A stretch of DNA of 64,000 nucleotides from Rhodovulum visakhapatnamense (lineage in GTDB: Bacteria > Pseudomonadota > Alphaproteobacteria > Rhodobacterales > Rhodobacteraceae), in NCBI RefSeq assembly GCF_004365965.1, contig NZ_SOEB01000019.1, forward strand, positions 1 to 64,000, written 5' to 3'. Position 1 is the first letter of the stretch. Every line of letters begins with the position of its first letter. The notes below the pieces were generated by a model. That model made no database searches and was not told where the DNA came from. It was given only the letters and a program-made list of their open reading frames with translations. A program made the translations under genes and the position numbers. This document shows positions 6,681-15,695 of this stretch, one piece after another.

Positions 6681-9456
6681 CCCGTCCAGATCCCGCCGCG
6701 CAGACCCGGCGCCGGACAGCCTGATCTGTCCGGCGTCCGACATTTTCGACATGGCCGCCTTCGAGGCCGAACTGACCCGTCTGACCGCCGAGGGGATCGA
6801 CCCCAAGGCGCTGCGCGGCGCCGTGGTGCAGTATCTGACCGAAGCCCGGCAGAAAGGCCGCGAGGTCATCGCCGCAGGCTTCGCCGAACGGCCCTTCGAC
6901 GCGGGTCCGACCGTGCGCGCCTATACCTGGCTGACCGACTGCCTGCTGCGCGCGACGATGAGAGTCTCCTGCGAGATCCTGCATCCGCGCCCCAACCCGA
7001 CCGAGGGCGAACGTCTCGCCGTCTTTTCGGTCGGCGGCTATGGCCGGGGAGAGATGGCGCCGCATTCCGATGTCGATCTGCTGTTCCTCACCCCCTACAA
7101 GCTGACCGCCTGGGCCGAGAGCGTGATCGAATCCATGCTCTACATGCTGTGGGACCTGCGGCTGAAGGTCGGCCATGCCTCGCGCACGGTGAAGGATTGC
7201 GTCCGGCTGGGCCGCGAGGATTACACGATCCGCACGGCCTTGCTGGAAAACCGCTTCCTCGGCGGGCACCAGCCGCTGGACAAGGCCCTGAACACCGCGC
7301 TCTGGGACGATCTCTTCAAGGGCACCGCCGCCGAATTCATCGAGGCCAAGCTGGCCGAACGGTCCGAACGGCTGCGCAAGCAGGGCGGTCAGCGCTACGT
7401 GCTGGAACCCAATGTGAAAGAGGGCAAGGGCGGGCTGCGCGATCTGCAATCGCTGTACTGGATCGCGAAATACGTCTATCGCGTCGACCGCGCCTCGCAA
7501 CTGGTCAAGCTTGGCTTTTTCACCAGCGACGAGTTCACCGGTTTCGTCGAGGCCGAGCGGTTTCTCTGGGCCGTCCGCTGCCATCTGCATCTGATCGCCG
7601 ACCGGGCGATCGACCAGCTGACCTTCGACATGCAGGTCGAGGTGGCGGCGCGGATGGGCTATGCCGACCATGGCGGGCGCCGCGCGGTCGAACATTTCAT
7701 GCAGGATTATTTCCGGCACGCCACCACGGTCGGCGACCTGACCCGGATCTTCCTGACCAAGCTCGAGGCGGCCCATGTCAAGAAGGAACCCGCGCTGATC
7801 GGGCTGTTCCGCCGCCGCCGCAAGGTGCCGAAGGGCTACGAGATCGTGCAGAACCGCATGAACGTCTCGGACCCCAAGGCGTTTCTGGCCGACAAGCTGA
7901 ACCTTCTGAAGATCTTCGAAGAGGCGCTGCGGACCGGCACGCTGCTGCATCCCGACGCGATGCGGCTGATCCAGGCCAACCTGCGGCTGATCGACGACGA
8001 GGTGCGCGCCGACCCCGAGGCCCAGCGGATCTTCCTTGACCTGCTGCTCAAGCACGGCAACCCCGAACGCTCGCTGCGGCGGATGAACGAGCTGGGCGTG
8101 CTGTCCGCCCTGATCCCGGAATTCGAACCCATCGTGGCGATGATGCAGTTCAACGTCTATCACAGCTACACGGTGGACGAGCATACCATTCAGTGCATCT
8201 CGACGCTGGCCCAGATCGAGCGCGGCGAACTGGTCGAGGAACTGCCCATCGCCAGCCGCATCCTGAAGGACGGCGTGAACCGGCGCATCCTGTATGTCGC
8301 GCTGCTGCTGCACGATATCGGCAAGGGCCGGCCCGAGGATCATTCGGTGCTGGGGGCGCAGATCGCGCGCAAGGTGGCGCCGCGGCTGGGGCTGAAGGCC
8401 GAAGAGTGCGAGACCGTCGAATGGCTGGTGCGCTATCACCTGCTGATGTCGGACATGGCGCAAAAGCGCGACCTGTCCGATCCTCGGACGGTGCGCGACT
8501 TCGCCAAGGCGGTGAAGACCCGCAAGCGGCTCGATCTGCTGACGGTTCTGACGGTCTGCGACATCATCGGGGTGGGCCCGGGCACCTGGAACAACTGGAA
8601 GGCCCAGCTGATCCGCAGCCTTTACCGCGAAACCGTGACCGCGCTGGAAGGCGGGCTGGAGGACATCAACCGCGAACGCCGCGAGGCGGAATCGAAACGC
8701 GCGCTGCGCGAGGCGCTGGCGGGCTGGGACGCCAAGGAGCTTCGGCTTGAGACCGGGCGCCATTACGGGCCCTACTGGCAGGGCCTGCCAAGCGGCACCC
8801 ATGTGGTGATGGCCAACCTCTTGCGCGGCATCAGCAATGACGAGATCCGGATCGACCTGGCCGAGGATGCCGACCGCGACGCCACCCGCGTCTGCTTTGC
8901 GCTTTCGGACCATCCGGGGATCTTTTCGCGGCTGGCGGGGGCGCTGGCACTGGTCGGCGCCAATGTCGTCGACGCGCGCACCTATACAACCAAGGACGGC
9001 TACGCCACCGCCGCCTTCTGGGTCCAGGATGCGGACGGGTCGCCCTACGACTCCTCGCGGCTGTCCCGGCTCAGCCAGATGATCGAAAAGACCCTGATGG
9101 GCGAGGTGCGCCCGCGCGAAAAGCTGGCCGACCGCGACAAGGTCAAGAAACGCGAGCGCGGGTTCAAGTTCCCGACCTCGATCACCTTCGACAATGACGG
9201 GTCCGAGATCTACACCATCATCGAGGTCGACACCCGCGACCGGCCGGGGCTGCTGTACGACCTGACCCGGATCTTCGCGACCTCCAACATCTACATCGCC
9301 TCGGCGATGATCGCGACCTATGGCGCGCAGGTGGTCGACAGCTTCTATGTGAAGGACAGTTTCGGGCTGAAGCTCTATTCGAAATCCCGGCAGGACTCGC
9401 TGGAACGCAAGCTGCGCGAGGCCATCGAGAAGGGCACCGAGAGGGCCTATAACTGA
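6640..9456 (+). CDS. glnD: [Protein-PII] uridylyltransferase/uridylyl-removing enzyme
   Basis: 938 residues, normal for GlnD. Residues around 132-150 hold the nucleotidyltransferase motif GGYGRGEMAPHSDVDLLFL with its D-x-D. An HD phosphohydrolase domain has LLLHDIGKGRPEDHS near 555, and two ACT domains lie at about 750 (SDHPGIFSRLAGAL) and 860 (RDRPGLLYDL) for glutamine sensing. It uridylylates or de-uridylylates PII and so reports nitrogen status. The only starts before the conserved ICPASDIFD are TTG 6640 and a CTG; the ATG at 6751 would cut into the family's N-terminus. The stop overlaps the murJ start by one base. Confidence 0.95.
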   Translation: MTPLQEVSAAQASSPSRSRRADPAPDSLICPASDIFDMAAFEAELTRLTAEGIDPKALRGAVVQYLTEARQKGREVIAAGFAERPFDAGPTVRAYTWLTDCLLRATMRVSCEILHPRPNPTEGERLAVFSVGGYGRGEMAPHSDVDLLFLTPYKLTAWAESVIESMLYMLWDLRLKVGHASRTVKDCVRLGREDYTIRTALLENRFLGGHQPLDKALNTALWDDLFKGTAAEFIEAKLAERSERLRKQGGQRYVLEPNVKEGKGGLRDLQSLYWIAKYVYRVDRASQLVKLGFFTSDEFTGFVEAERFLWAVRCHLHLIADRAIDQLTFDMQVEVAARMGYADHGGRRAVEHFMQDYFRHATTVGDLTRIFLTKLEAAHVKKEPALIGLFRRRRKVPKGYEIVQNRMNVSDPKAFLADKLNLLKIFEEALRTGTLLHPDAMRLIQANLRLIDDEVRADPEAQRIFLDLLLKHGNPERSLRRMNELGVLSALIPEFEPIVAMMQFNVYHSYTVDEHTIQCISTLAQIERGELVEELPIASRILKDGVNRRILYVALLLHDIGKGRPEDHSVLGAQIARKVAPRLGLKAEECETVEWLVRYHLLMSDMAQKRDLSDPRTVRDFAKAVKTRKRLDLLTVLTVCDIIGVGPGTWNNWKAQLIRSLYRETVTALEGGLEDINRERREAESKRALREALAGWDAKELRLETGRHYGPYWQGLPSGTHVVMANLLRGISNDEIRIDLAEDADRDATRVCFALSDHPGIFSRLAGALALVGANVVDARTYTTKDGYATAAFWVQDADGSPYDSSRLSRLSQMIEKTLMGEVRPREKLADRDKVKKRERGFKFPTSITFDNDGSEIYTIIEVDTRDRPGLLYDLTRIFATSNIYIASAMIATYGAQVVDSFYVKDSFGLKLYSKSRQDSLERKLREAIEKGTERAYN

Positions 9457-11000
9457 TGCGGCCGATCCGGCTGGTGTCGGGCTTTCTGACCGTCGGCGTC
9501 TGGACCCTGGCAAGCCGCATCCTCGGTTTTGCCCGCGACATCCTCATTGCGGCCTATCTGGGCACCGGGCCGGTGGCCGAGGCGTTTCTGGTGGCCTTCT
9601 CGCTGCCAAACATGTTCCGCCGCTTCTTCGCCGAAGGCGCGTTCAACATGGCCTTCGTGCCGCTCTTCTCGAAAAAGCTGGAACGGGACGAGGGCGCGCT
9701 CGACTTCGCCCGGGACGCTTTCACCGGGCTCGCGACGATCCTGATCGGCTTTACCCTGCTGGCGCAACTGGCGATGCCCGCGCTGGTGCTGGCCATGGCG
9801 GGCGGGTTCGCAGCCGATGAGCGGTTCGATCTGGCGGTGGTCTTTGGCCGCATCGCCTTTCCCTATATCCTCTTCATTTCGCTCGCGGCACTTTTGTCGG
9901 GCGTGCTGAACGCGACCGGCCGCTTCGTCGCCGCGGCCGCGGCACCGGTCCTTCTGAACGTGCTGCTGGTCGGCGCCATGCTGCTGGCCGCCACGATGGG
10001 CTGGCCGGTCGGCGACGCGCTGGTCTGGACGGTGCCGCTGGCCGGGATCGCGCAGATGGCCCTTGTCTGGACCGCCGCCGCGAAGGCCGGGTTCCGGCTG
10101 ACCCTTCGCCGCCCGCGCCTCACGCCCGAGTTGAAGCGGTTGGCCATCATCGCGGCCCCGGCGGCGCTGGCGGGGGGCGTGGTGCAGGTCAACCTGCTGA
10201 TCGGACGGCAGGTCGCCAGCTTCTTCGAGGGCGCGGTGGCCTGGCTGTCCTATGCCGACCGTCTGTACCAGTTGCCGCTGGGCGTGGTCGGCATAGCCAT
10301 CGGCGTCGTGCTGCTGCCGGATCTCTCGCGCCGTCTGGGCGCGGGCGACACGACGGGCGGGCGCGACGCCTTCAACCGCGCGGGCGAATTCGCGCTGGCC
10401 CTGACCGTGCCCGCCGCCGTCGCGCTGGCCACGATCCCCGGCCCCATCGTGGGCGTGCTGTTCAGGCGCGGCGCCTTCGATCAGGCGGATGTCGCGGCCA
10501 CCGCCCTGGCGGTCGCGGTCTATGGCGCGGGGCTGCCGGCTTTCGTGATCCAGAAGGTGCTGCAACCGCTCTTCTTCGCGCGCGAGGATACCCGGCGGCC
10601 GTTCTATTACGCGCTGGGGGCGCTGGCGGTGAATGCGGGCGTCGCGATCGGGCTTGCTCCGGTCTTCGGCTATATCGCGGCGGCCTGGGGCACGACGCTG
10701 GCGGGCTGGGCGATGGTCGCGCTGCTTTGGCACGGGTCGCGCCGCTATGGCGCGGCGGCCGCGATCGACGCGCGCCTCAGGCGCCGGGCCGGGCGGATCG
10801 TGCTGGCTTCGGGGCTGATGGGGGCGCTGCTGTGGGGCGCGGCCCGCGCCGCCCAGCCCTGGCTGGCCGAGGACGGGCTGCGCTATCCGGCGCTGGCCGG
10901 TCTGGTGGCGCTGGGGATCGTTTCGTATTTCGGGCTGGGTCACGCTTTGGGCGCGTTCCGCCTGTCCGAATTCCGCCGGGCGATGCGCCGTCAGCGGTGA
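9456..11000 (+). CDS. murJ: Lipid II flippase MurJ
   Basis: 514 residues, integral inner-membrane protein with about 14 predicted membrane segments. The opening VSGFLTVGVWTLASRILGFARDILIA and the loop FRRFFAEGAFNMAFVPLF are signatures of MurJ/MviN. It flips lipid-linked peptidoglycan precursors across the membrane. The start overlaps the glnD stop (TGATG), indicating translational coupling; glnD-murJ adjacency is common in alphaproteobacteria. Its last ten bases overlap the convergent rhomboid-like gene. Confidence 0.95.
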   Translation: MRPIRLVSGFLTVGVWTLASRILGFARDILIAAYLGTGPVAEAFLVAFSLPNMFRRFFAEGAFNMAFVPLFSKKLERDEGALDFARDAFTGLATILIGFTLLAQLAMPALVLAMAGGFAADERFDLAVVFGRIAFPYILFISLAALLSGVLNATGRFVAAAAAPVLLNVLLVGAMLLAATMGWPVGDALVWTVPLAGIAQMALVWTAAAKAGFRLTLRRPRLTPELKRLAIIAAPAALAGGVVQVNLLIGRQVASFFEGAVAWLSYADRLYQLPLGVVGIAIGVVLLPDLSRRLGAGDTTGGRDAFNRAGEFALALTVPAAVALATIPGPIVGVLFRRGAFDQADVAATALAVAVYGAGLPAFVIQKVLQPLFFAREDTRRPFYYALGALAVNAGVAIGLAPVFGYIAAAWGTTLAGWAMVALLWHGSRRYGAAAAIDARLRRRAGRIVLASGLMGALLWGAARAAQPWLAEDGLRYPALAGLVALGIVSYFGLGHALGAFRLSEFRRAMRRQR

Positions 11001-11677
11001 CGGATCTTCGCCCGGACCCGGGACCAGCCGCCGGGGCTGACCAGGAAGGACAGCACGAACCCGGTGCAGAATCCGGCCAGATCGGCAACCCAGTCCATCG
11101 ACCCGCCGAAAAGCAGGCTGAACAGAAGCTGGATGCCCAGCAGCACCCCGATCAGGGTGAAGGCCCGGTATTGCGTGGCCCCTGTCCCCGCCAGCCGCAC
11201 CCACATCAGGAAAGTGAAGGCGCCGATCAGCCCGTAGACGCCCGGATAGCCGCCGATCAGCGGCACCGGGCTGTCGATCAGAAGCCCATAGGTCGCCGCC
11301 CCGACGATGGCCGCGCCGAAAAAGACCAAAAGCACGGCCCAGGCGCGGAACACCTCGCCCACCATCTTGCCCAGCGCGAGGATGAAGACCACGACGAAGA
11401 CCGCATGGGTCACGCTGCCATGGATGAAGGGATAGGTCACAAAGCGCATCATCTGGTCGGGCGGAAACTGGCCGGTCTTCAGCATCCAGTCGAAGACCTG
11501 CCCCGAGAAGCCGTAATCGCGGATCGCCTCCATCCGCCAGCCGACCGCGCCCGGCCCGCCCGCCAGCCCGCTCTCTCCCAGGCTCAGCACCGCCTCCATC
11601 GCGATCACCGGCAGGGTCAGAAGCCAGACCACCGCGGGCAACGGGTTGATCGGCGGAGCGTTCGGATCGGACTGCAT
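10991..11677 (-). CDS. Rhomboid-family membrane protein lacking catalytic residues
   Basis: 228 residues with six membrane segments. The rhomboid framework is clear: HGSVTHAVF in the second segment and [13 protein letters not shown] in the fourth. However, the nucleophile motif G-x-S-G reads G-Y-P-G, so Ser is replaced by Pro, and the partner His in the last segment (A-H-x-x-G) reads ADLAGF, so His is replaced by Asp. The oxyanion-side Asn of H-x-x-x-x-H-x-x-x-N also appears to be Val. It should not be an active protease and is better called a pseudo-rhomboid. Lies between murJ and trpS; start MQSDPNAPP chosen at ATG 11677. Confidence 0.85.
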   Translation of the reverse strand: MQSDPNAPPINPLPAVVWLLTLPVIAMEAVLSLGESGLAGGPGAVGWRMEAIRDYGFSGQVFDWMLKTGQFPPDQMMRFVTYPFIHGSVTHAVFVVVFILALGKMVGEVFRAWAVLLVFFGAAIVGAATYGLLIDSPVPLIGGYPGVYGLIGAFTFLMWVRLAGTGATQYRAFTLIGVLLGIQLLFSLLFGGSMDWVADLAGFCTGFVLSFLVSPGGWSRVRAKIRHR

Positions 11678-11756
11678 GCGACACGGGCCTCGGTTGACGC
11701 TGTTCCCCCGCATCGGTAAGCGAGCGAGGCGTGAAATTCCAGACGGAGATGAACCG

Positions 11757-12779
11757 ATGGCCGAGGTGGTCCACACACCGCGAGTCTTTTCCGGCATCCA
11801 GCCCTCGGGCGGGCTGACGCTGGGCAACTACCTGGGCGCGCTCAAGCGCTTTGGCGAGACTCAGGACCGGGGCGACATGCCCACGATCTATTGCATCGTC
11901 GACATGCATGCGATCACCGTCTGGCAAGACCCCGAGAAACTGAACCGCGCCACGCGCGAGCTGACCGCGGGCTTCATCGCCAGCGGCATCGACCCGACCA
12001 AGTCGATCCTGTTCAACCAGTCGGCAGTGCCCGGACATGCCCAGCTGGGCTGGATCTTCAACTGCGTCGCCCGGCTGGGCTGGATGCAGCGCATGACCCA
12101 GTTCAAGGACAAGGCGGGCAAGAATTCAGAGAACGTCTCGCTGGGCCTCTTTGCCTATCCCGCGCTGATGGCGGCCGACATCCTCGTCTATCATGCGACC
12201 CATGTGCCGGTCGGCGAGGACCAGAAACAGCATGTGGAACTGACCCGCGACATCGCGATCAAGTTCAACAACGACTATGGCGTCGACTTCTTCCCGGTGC
12301 CGGAGCCGGTGATCGAGGGGGCCGCCACCCGGGTGATGTCGCTGCGCGACGGCACCAAGAAGATGTCGAAATCCGACCCCTCGGACATGAGCCGGATCAA
12401 CCTGACCGACGATGCCGATGCCATCGCCAAGAAGATCAAGAAGGCCAAGACCGACCCCGAACCCCTGCCCGAAACCCTCGAAGGGCTGGACGGCCGGCCC
12501 GAGGCCCGCAACCTCGTCAACATCTATGCAGCCCTTTCCGGCAAGACTGCGGCCGAGGTCGTGGCCGAGTATGCCGGACAGCCGTTCGGCACCTTCAAGC
12601 CCGCGCTGGCCGATCTGGCGGTGGACCGGCTGTCGCCGATCTCGACCGAGATGAGCCGGTTGATGCAGGACCCGGCCGAAATCGACCGCATCCTCGCCCA
12701 TGGCGCCGAGCAGGCCAACGCCATCGCCGAGCCCATCGTGCGGCGCGCCTATCAGATCGTCGGCATGGTCGGCGCCTGA
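11757..12779 (+). CDS. trpS: Tryptophan--tRNA ligase
   Basis: 340 residues, class I aminoacyl-tRNA synthetase. It begins [18 protein letters not shown], the HIGH-type motif as it appears in TrpRS, and carries KKMSKSDPS (KMSKS loop). It charges tRNA-Trp in the cytoplasm. The ATG at 11757 follows a GGAGA and gives the usual length; an in-frame upstream extension runs into the divergent rhomboid-like gene. Confidence 0.96.
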   Translation: MAEVVHTPRVFSGIQPSGGLTLGNYLGALKRFGETQDRGDMPTIYCIVDMHAITVWQDPEKLNRATRELTAGFIASGIDPTKSILFNQSAVPGHAQLGWIFNCVARLGWMQRMTQFKDKAGKNSENVSLGLFAYPALMAADILVYHATHVPVGEDQKQHVELTRDIAIKFNNDYGVDFFPVPEPVIEGAATRVMSLRDGTKKMSKSDPSDMSRINLTDDADAIAKKIKKAKTDPEPLPETLEGLDGRPEARNLVNIYAALSGKTAAEVVAEYAGQPFGTFKPALADLAVDRLSPISTEMSRLMQDPAEIDRILAHGAEQANAIAEPIVRRAYQIVGMVGA

Positions 12780-12796
12780 GACACTGCAAAAACGCA

Positions 12797-12822
12797 ATGC
12801 CGCGCGGGTTTCCACGCGGCAT
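12797..12822 (+). terminator. Hairpin after trpS
   Basis: ATGCCGCG pairs with CGCGGCAT around a ten-base loop, 18 bases after the trpS stop. There is no T-run after it, so intrinsic termination is uncertain. Confidence 0.4.
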
Positions 12823-12837
12823 GTGCGACTGACGGGG

Positions 12838-13248
12838 TGTTGTCTTCTCTATCGAAGGTGCCCCATGTCGCAGAAGCTCGCATCGGCCATGTCCATTTGA
12901 AGGTGGCCGATCTGGACCTTGGCATTACCTTCTGTTCGGGCCTGCCTAGGTTCGAGCTGCAAGAGCGCTACGGGTCCGGCTCTGCGTTTGGTTCCGCTCG
13001 CGGCGATCACCACCATATCGGCCTGAACGCCGGGGCCAGGCTTGGCGCGCCCCTGACGCCGGGCAATACCGGGCTTTCTTCACACCACGCCCCTCTATCC
13101 CGGCAGCAAGGGCCTTAGCGTCACGCCGGCCCGGGTGCTGGCCGTCGGCCTCCCGATCGACGGCGCGGCCGGTCACCGGGTCAGCGAGGCCACCTGCCTG
13201 GCCGATCCGGTCCCCATAGGCGAATTCACAAAACGGAAACGGGCCTGA
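12838..13248 (+). pseudogene. Decayed VOC (glyoxalase/dioxygenase-like) protein gene
   Basis: The first frame reads ARIGHVHLKVADLDLG...RFELQERYGSG...HHHIGLNAG, the start of the vicinal-oxygen-chelate superfamily with its metal-site His. After NTGL (about 13075-13080) the homology jumps to another frame, which continues HTTPLYPGSKGLSVTPARVLAVGLPIDGAAGHRVSEA and ends with TGA at 13246-13248. A one- or two-base indel therefore splits the gene. The second half also looks eroded: the expected DPDGNGVEL is DPVPIGEF. No clear ribosome-binding site remains. An inactivated glyoxalase-type enzyme is the best reading. Confidence 0.7.
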
Positions 13249-13388
13249 CACAAAATGGAATCGCTCGCCGCACAGGGTTGGGCGGTCGGGTTCCGCTACG
13301 GTACCGTTTATCCGGGGGCCGCCTCGTCATCCCCAAGTCCGGCGCATCCGCCCGTTGCGCCAGTGCCCGCGGACTGCGAGACCCGATC

Positions 13389-13423
13389 CGCCCCCGGCCG
13401 CCCCGCCGGGGGCGCGTCTTTTT
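13389..13423 (+). terminator. Rho-independent terminator
   Basis: CGCCCCCGGC pairs perfectly with GCCGGGGGCG over a six-base loop and is followed by CGTCTTTTT. It faces right, after the decayed VOC gene and before the aminotransferase. The remaining bases of 13249-13525 hold no convincing gene. Confidence 0.75.
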
Positions 13424-13525
13424 ATGGCCGGCGCGCGCCTGGCCGGATGGTGGCGATGCTCTGCGGTCTGGACGCTCCGGCAGCCCGGGTCTAGGGTGCG
13501 CGACGAATTTCCGAAGAGGTACGCC

Positions 13526-14389
13526 ATGGCCACAGGCACGAATATTCGCACGTATTACAAAGGGACCTGGCACCGGGGCGACATTCCGGTGATGTGCGCC
13601 GCCGATCACGGGTCCTGGCTGGGCACCACGGTCTTCGACGGAGCCCGCTATTTCGAGGGCATCGCCCCCGATCTTCAGGCCCATTGCGACCGGATCAACC
13701 GGTCGGCCGAAGCGCTGATGATCACCCCCACCATCGGCGGCGGCGAGATGGCCGAGATCGTTTGGGAAGGACTGAAGACCTACCCTGCCGATGCCGCCGT
13801 CTATATCCGGCCGATGTACTGGGCGCTTGAGGGCGACTCGCTGGGGGTCGCGCCGAAGCCAGGCGCCACCGGCTTTGCGATCTGCCTCGAGGAAATCCCG
13901 ATGGCCGCACCGGGCAGCGCCACGACGATGACGACGACGCGCTTCCGCCGCCCGACGCTGGATTGTGCCGTGGTCAATGCCAAGGCGGGCTGCCTGTATC
14001 CCAACAACGCGCGGATGCTGGCCGAGGCGCGGGCCAAGGGGTTTGGCAATGCGCTGGTCGCGGATGCGCTGGGCAATGTCGCCGAGACCGCCACCGCGAA
14101 TGTCTTCATCGTCAAGGATGGCGAATTCTTCACGCCCATCGCCAACGGCACCTTCCTCGCCGGGCTGACCCGCAAGCGGCATATCTCGAACCTGACGGCG
14201 GCGGGCTACACCGTGCATGAAACGGTGCTGAGCTTCGAGGATGTGCGCCAGGCGGACGAGGTGTTCCTGTCGGGCAACATGATGAAGGTGACGCCGGTCA
14301 AGGCCTTCGATGATGTGCAGTACGAGCACGGGCCTCTGACCGCGAAGGTGCGCGAGTTGTATTGGGACTGGGCGCATTCGGCCGCCTGA
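13526..14389 (+). CDS. ilvE: Branched-chain-amino-acid aminotransferase family protein (PLP fold type IV)
   Basis: 287 residues, matching IlvE-type enzymes. The PLP-binding Lys is in VVNAKAGCLYP; GNVAETATANVFIVK and FLAGLTRKR are the phosphate and substrate loops of fold type IV aminotransferases. It probably transfers amino groups between 2-oxoglutarate and branched-chain 2-oxo acids in the cytoplasm. D-amino-acid aminotransferase or 4-amino-4-deoxychorismate lyase share the fold and are less likely. The ATG at 13526 follows GAAGAGG. No other ilv genes are adjacent. Confidence 0.85.
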   Translation: MATGTNIRTYYKGTWHRGDIPVMCAADHGSWLGTTVFDGARYFEGIAPDLQAHCDRINRSAEALMITPTIGGGEMAEIVWEGLKTYPADAAVYIRPMYWALEGDSLGVAPKPGATGFAICLEEIPMAAPGSATTMTTTRFRRPTLDCAVVNAKAGCLYPNNARMLAEARAKGFGNALVADALGNVAETATANVFIVKDGEFFTPIANGTFLAGLTRKRHISNLTAAGYTVHETVLSFEDVRQADEVFLSGNMMKVTPVKAFDDVQYEHGPLTAKVRELYWDWAHSAA

Positions 14390-14430
14390 GCCCTGCCCCT
14401 GTGGGAGCGCGCATCTGCGCGGTTTCGCTA

Positions 14431-14457
14431 TGGGTATTTGAGCCAAGAAGAAATCAG
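14431..14457 (+). repeat. Intergenic GGGTATTT...CCAAGAAGAA element, copy 1
   Basis: This stretch, starting TGGGTATTTGAGCCAAGAAG, recurs nearly unchanged at 32244-32271. Both copies lie within about 45 bases downstream of a plus-strand gene's stop codon and share its orientation. I recall similar sequences scattered through Rhodobacterales genomes; their function is not known to me. Confidence 0.55.
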
Positions 14458-14462
14458 CAGGT

Positions 14463-14489
14463 CAGGCCCGCCCTCCGTGGACGGGCCTG
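14463..14489 (+). other. Hairpin presenting a CCCTCC loop
   Basis: CAGGCCCG (14463-14470) pairs with CGGGCCTG (14482-14489). The loop CCCTCCGTGGA exposes CCCTCC, which can pair with the purine tract GGAGGGGGGAG just downstream. It precedes the universal stress protein gene and might be the end of the preceding transcript or a leader structure. Confidence 0.35.
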
Positions 14490-14561
14490 CGGCAGGAGGG
14501 GGGAGTTGCCAGCGCGCGGCCGGTCGGTCATGCTGAGGCGCGGTTCCCGGAGGAGGCCCCG

Positions 14562-15017
14562 ATGCGCAAGTTTCTGGTGGTGCTGGACGACAGCCGCGAA
14601 TGTCTGAACGCGATGCGCTTTGCCGCGCTCCGGGCCGCGAAGACGGGCGGCGGGGTTCAGATCCTGTCGGTGATCGCGCCCGAGGAGTTCAACCACTGGA
14701 TCGGCGTCGGCGATCTGATGCGCGAAGAGGCCCGCGAACGGATCGAGGCGCATTTCGAGGTCTTCGCCAAATGGATGCGCGACCGGCAGGGGATCGACCC
14801 CGAACTGGTGATCCGCGAGGGCGAGGCAGTGCCCGAGATCCTGGCGCAGATCCGGGAGGATTCCGAGATCGGCGTTCTGGTCCTGGGCGCGGGCACCGAC
14901 AGCAAGGGGCCGGGGCCGCTTGTCACCCAGCTGACCCGCGGGGCGGGAAGCCTGCCGATCCCGGTGACGATCGTGCCCGGCGGGCTGTCGAAGGAACGGC
15001 TGGAAGCGGTGTGCTAG
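14562..15017 (+). CDS. Universal stress protein (UspA family)
   Basis: 151 residues forming a single Usp fold. The N-terminal strand RKFLVVLDDSRECLNAMRFA and the loop LGAGTDSKGPGPLVTQL match the nucleotide-binding segments, although the G-x2-G-x9-G(S/T) signature is degenerate, so ATP binding is uncertain. Such proteins help survival under stress by unknown or partner-dependent means. The start follows GGAGGA by eight bases. It stands alone ahead of nfuA, which has its own promoter candidate. Confidence 0.85.
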   Translation: MRKFLVVLDDSRECLNAMRFAALRAAKTGGGVQILSVIAPEEFNHWIGVGDLMREEARERIEAHFEVFAKWMRDRQGIDPELVIREGEAVPEILAQIREDSEIGVLVLGAGTDSKGPGPLVTQLTRGAGSLPIPVTIVPGGLSKERLEAVC

Positions 15018-15073
15018 GCCCCCCTCCGAGGCGCTCCAGAGGCCGCGCGAAGCGGCCCGAAGTTCCGCAAAAG

Positions 15074-15102
15074 TTGACAAATCGGCCTGTCGAGCGCATA
15101 TC
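15074..15102 (+). promoter_or_regulatory. Sigma-70-type promoter for nfuA
   Basis: TTGACA at 15074-15079 and CATATC at 15097-15102 are 17 bases apart, about 27 bases before the nfuA start codon. This fits a housekeeping promoter. Confidence 0.55.
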
Positions 15103-15128
15103 CGAGCGCAAAGCTAAGGAATAGGCAC

Positions 15129-15695
15129 ATGTTTATCCAGACCGAATCCACTCCGAACCCCGCCACGCTGAAGTTCCTGCCCGGCCAGGCGGTGCTGGAG
15201 GCGGGAACGGCGGACTTTCCCTCGGCCGAGACCTCCGGAACCTCGCCGCTTGCGGCACGGATCTTCGGCGTCGAGGGCGTGCGCGGGGTCTTTTTCGGCA
15301 CCGATTTCGTGACCGTGACCAAGGCCGAGACGGTTGACTGGGATCATATCAAGCCCGCGATCCTCGGCGCGATCATGGAACATTTCCAGTCCGGCCAGCC
15401 GGTCATGACCGGCGAGAACGCCGAGGCGGGTCACGCCGAACATGACGGCCCCGATGGCGATATCGTGCGGCAGATCAAGCAGTTGCTCGATACGCGCGTA
15501 CGTCCGGCCGTGGCCCAGGATGGCGGCGACATCACCTTCCACGGCTTCGACCGGGGCGTTGTCTATCTGCACATGCAGGGCGCTTGCGCGGGCTGCCCGT
15601 CCTCGACCCTGACCCTCAAGATGGGCATCGAGAACCTGCTGCGGCACTACATCCCCGAGGTCACCGAGGTCCGTCCGGTCGCCGACGCGATGTGA
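15129..15695 (+). CDS. nfuA: NifU-family Fe-S cluster carrier protein
   Basis: 188 residues. The N-terminal Nfu_N domain starts MFIQTESTPNPATLKFLPG; the C-terminal NifU domain has C153-A-G-C156, the two cysteines that hold a [4Fe-4S] cluster across a dimer. It carries and delivers Fe-S clusters to target enzymes in the cytoplasm. It begins a tight cluster with tsaB and rimI (TGATG overlap at 15693-15697). Confidence 0.93.
   Translation: MFIQTESTPNPATLKFLPGQAVLEAGTADFPSAETSGTSPLAARIFGVEGVRGVFFGTDFVTVTKAETVDWDHIKPAILGAIMEHFQSGQPVMTGENAEAGHAEHDGPDGDIVRQIKQLLDTRVRPAVAQDGGDITFHGFDRGVVYLHMQGACAGCPSSTLTLKMGIENLLRHYIPEVTEVRPVADAM

Noticed and set aside
6295-9513. Open frame of 1072 codons on the minus strand opposite glnD
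   Set aside because: It is the antisense shadow of a gene with strong conserved motifs; composition follows the codon pattern of GC-rich glnD and no family is visible.
13255-13494. Plus-strand open frame of 79 codons before the aminotransferase
   Set aside because: It runs through the terminator hairpin and is rich in Arg/Pro/Ala without any pattern; an overlapping frame at 13278-13592 is equally featureless.
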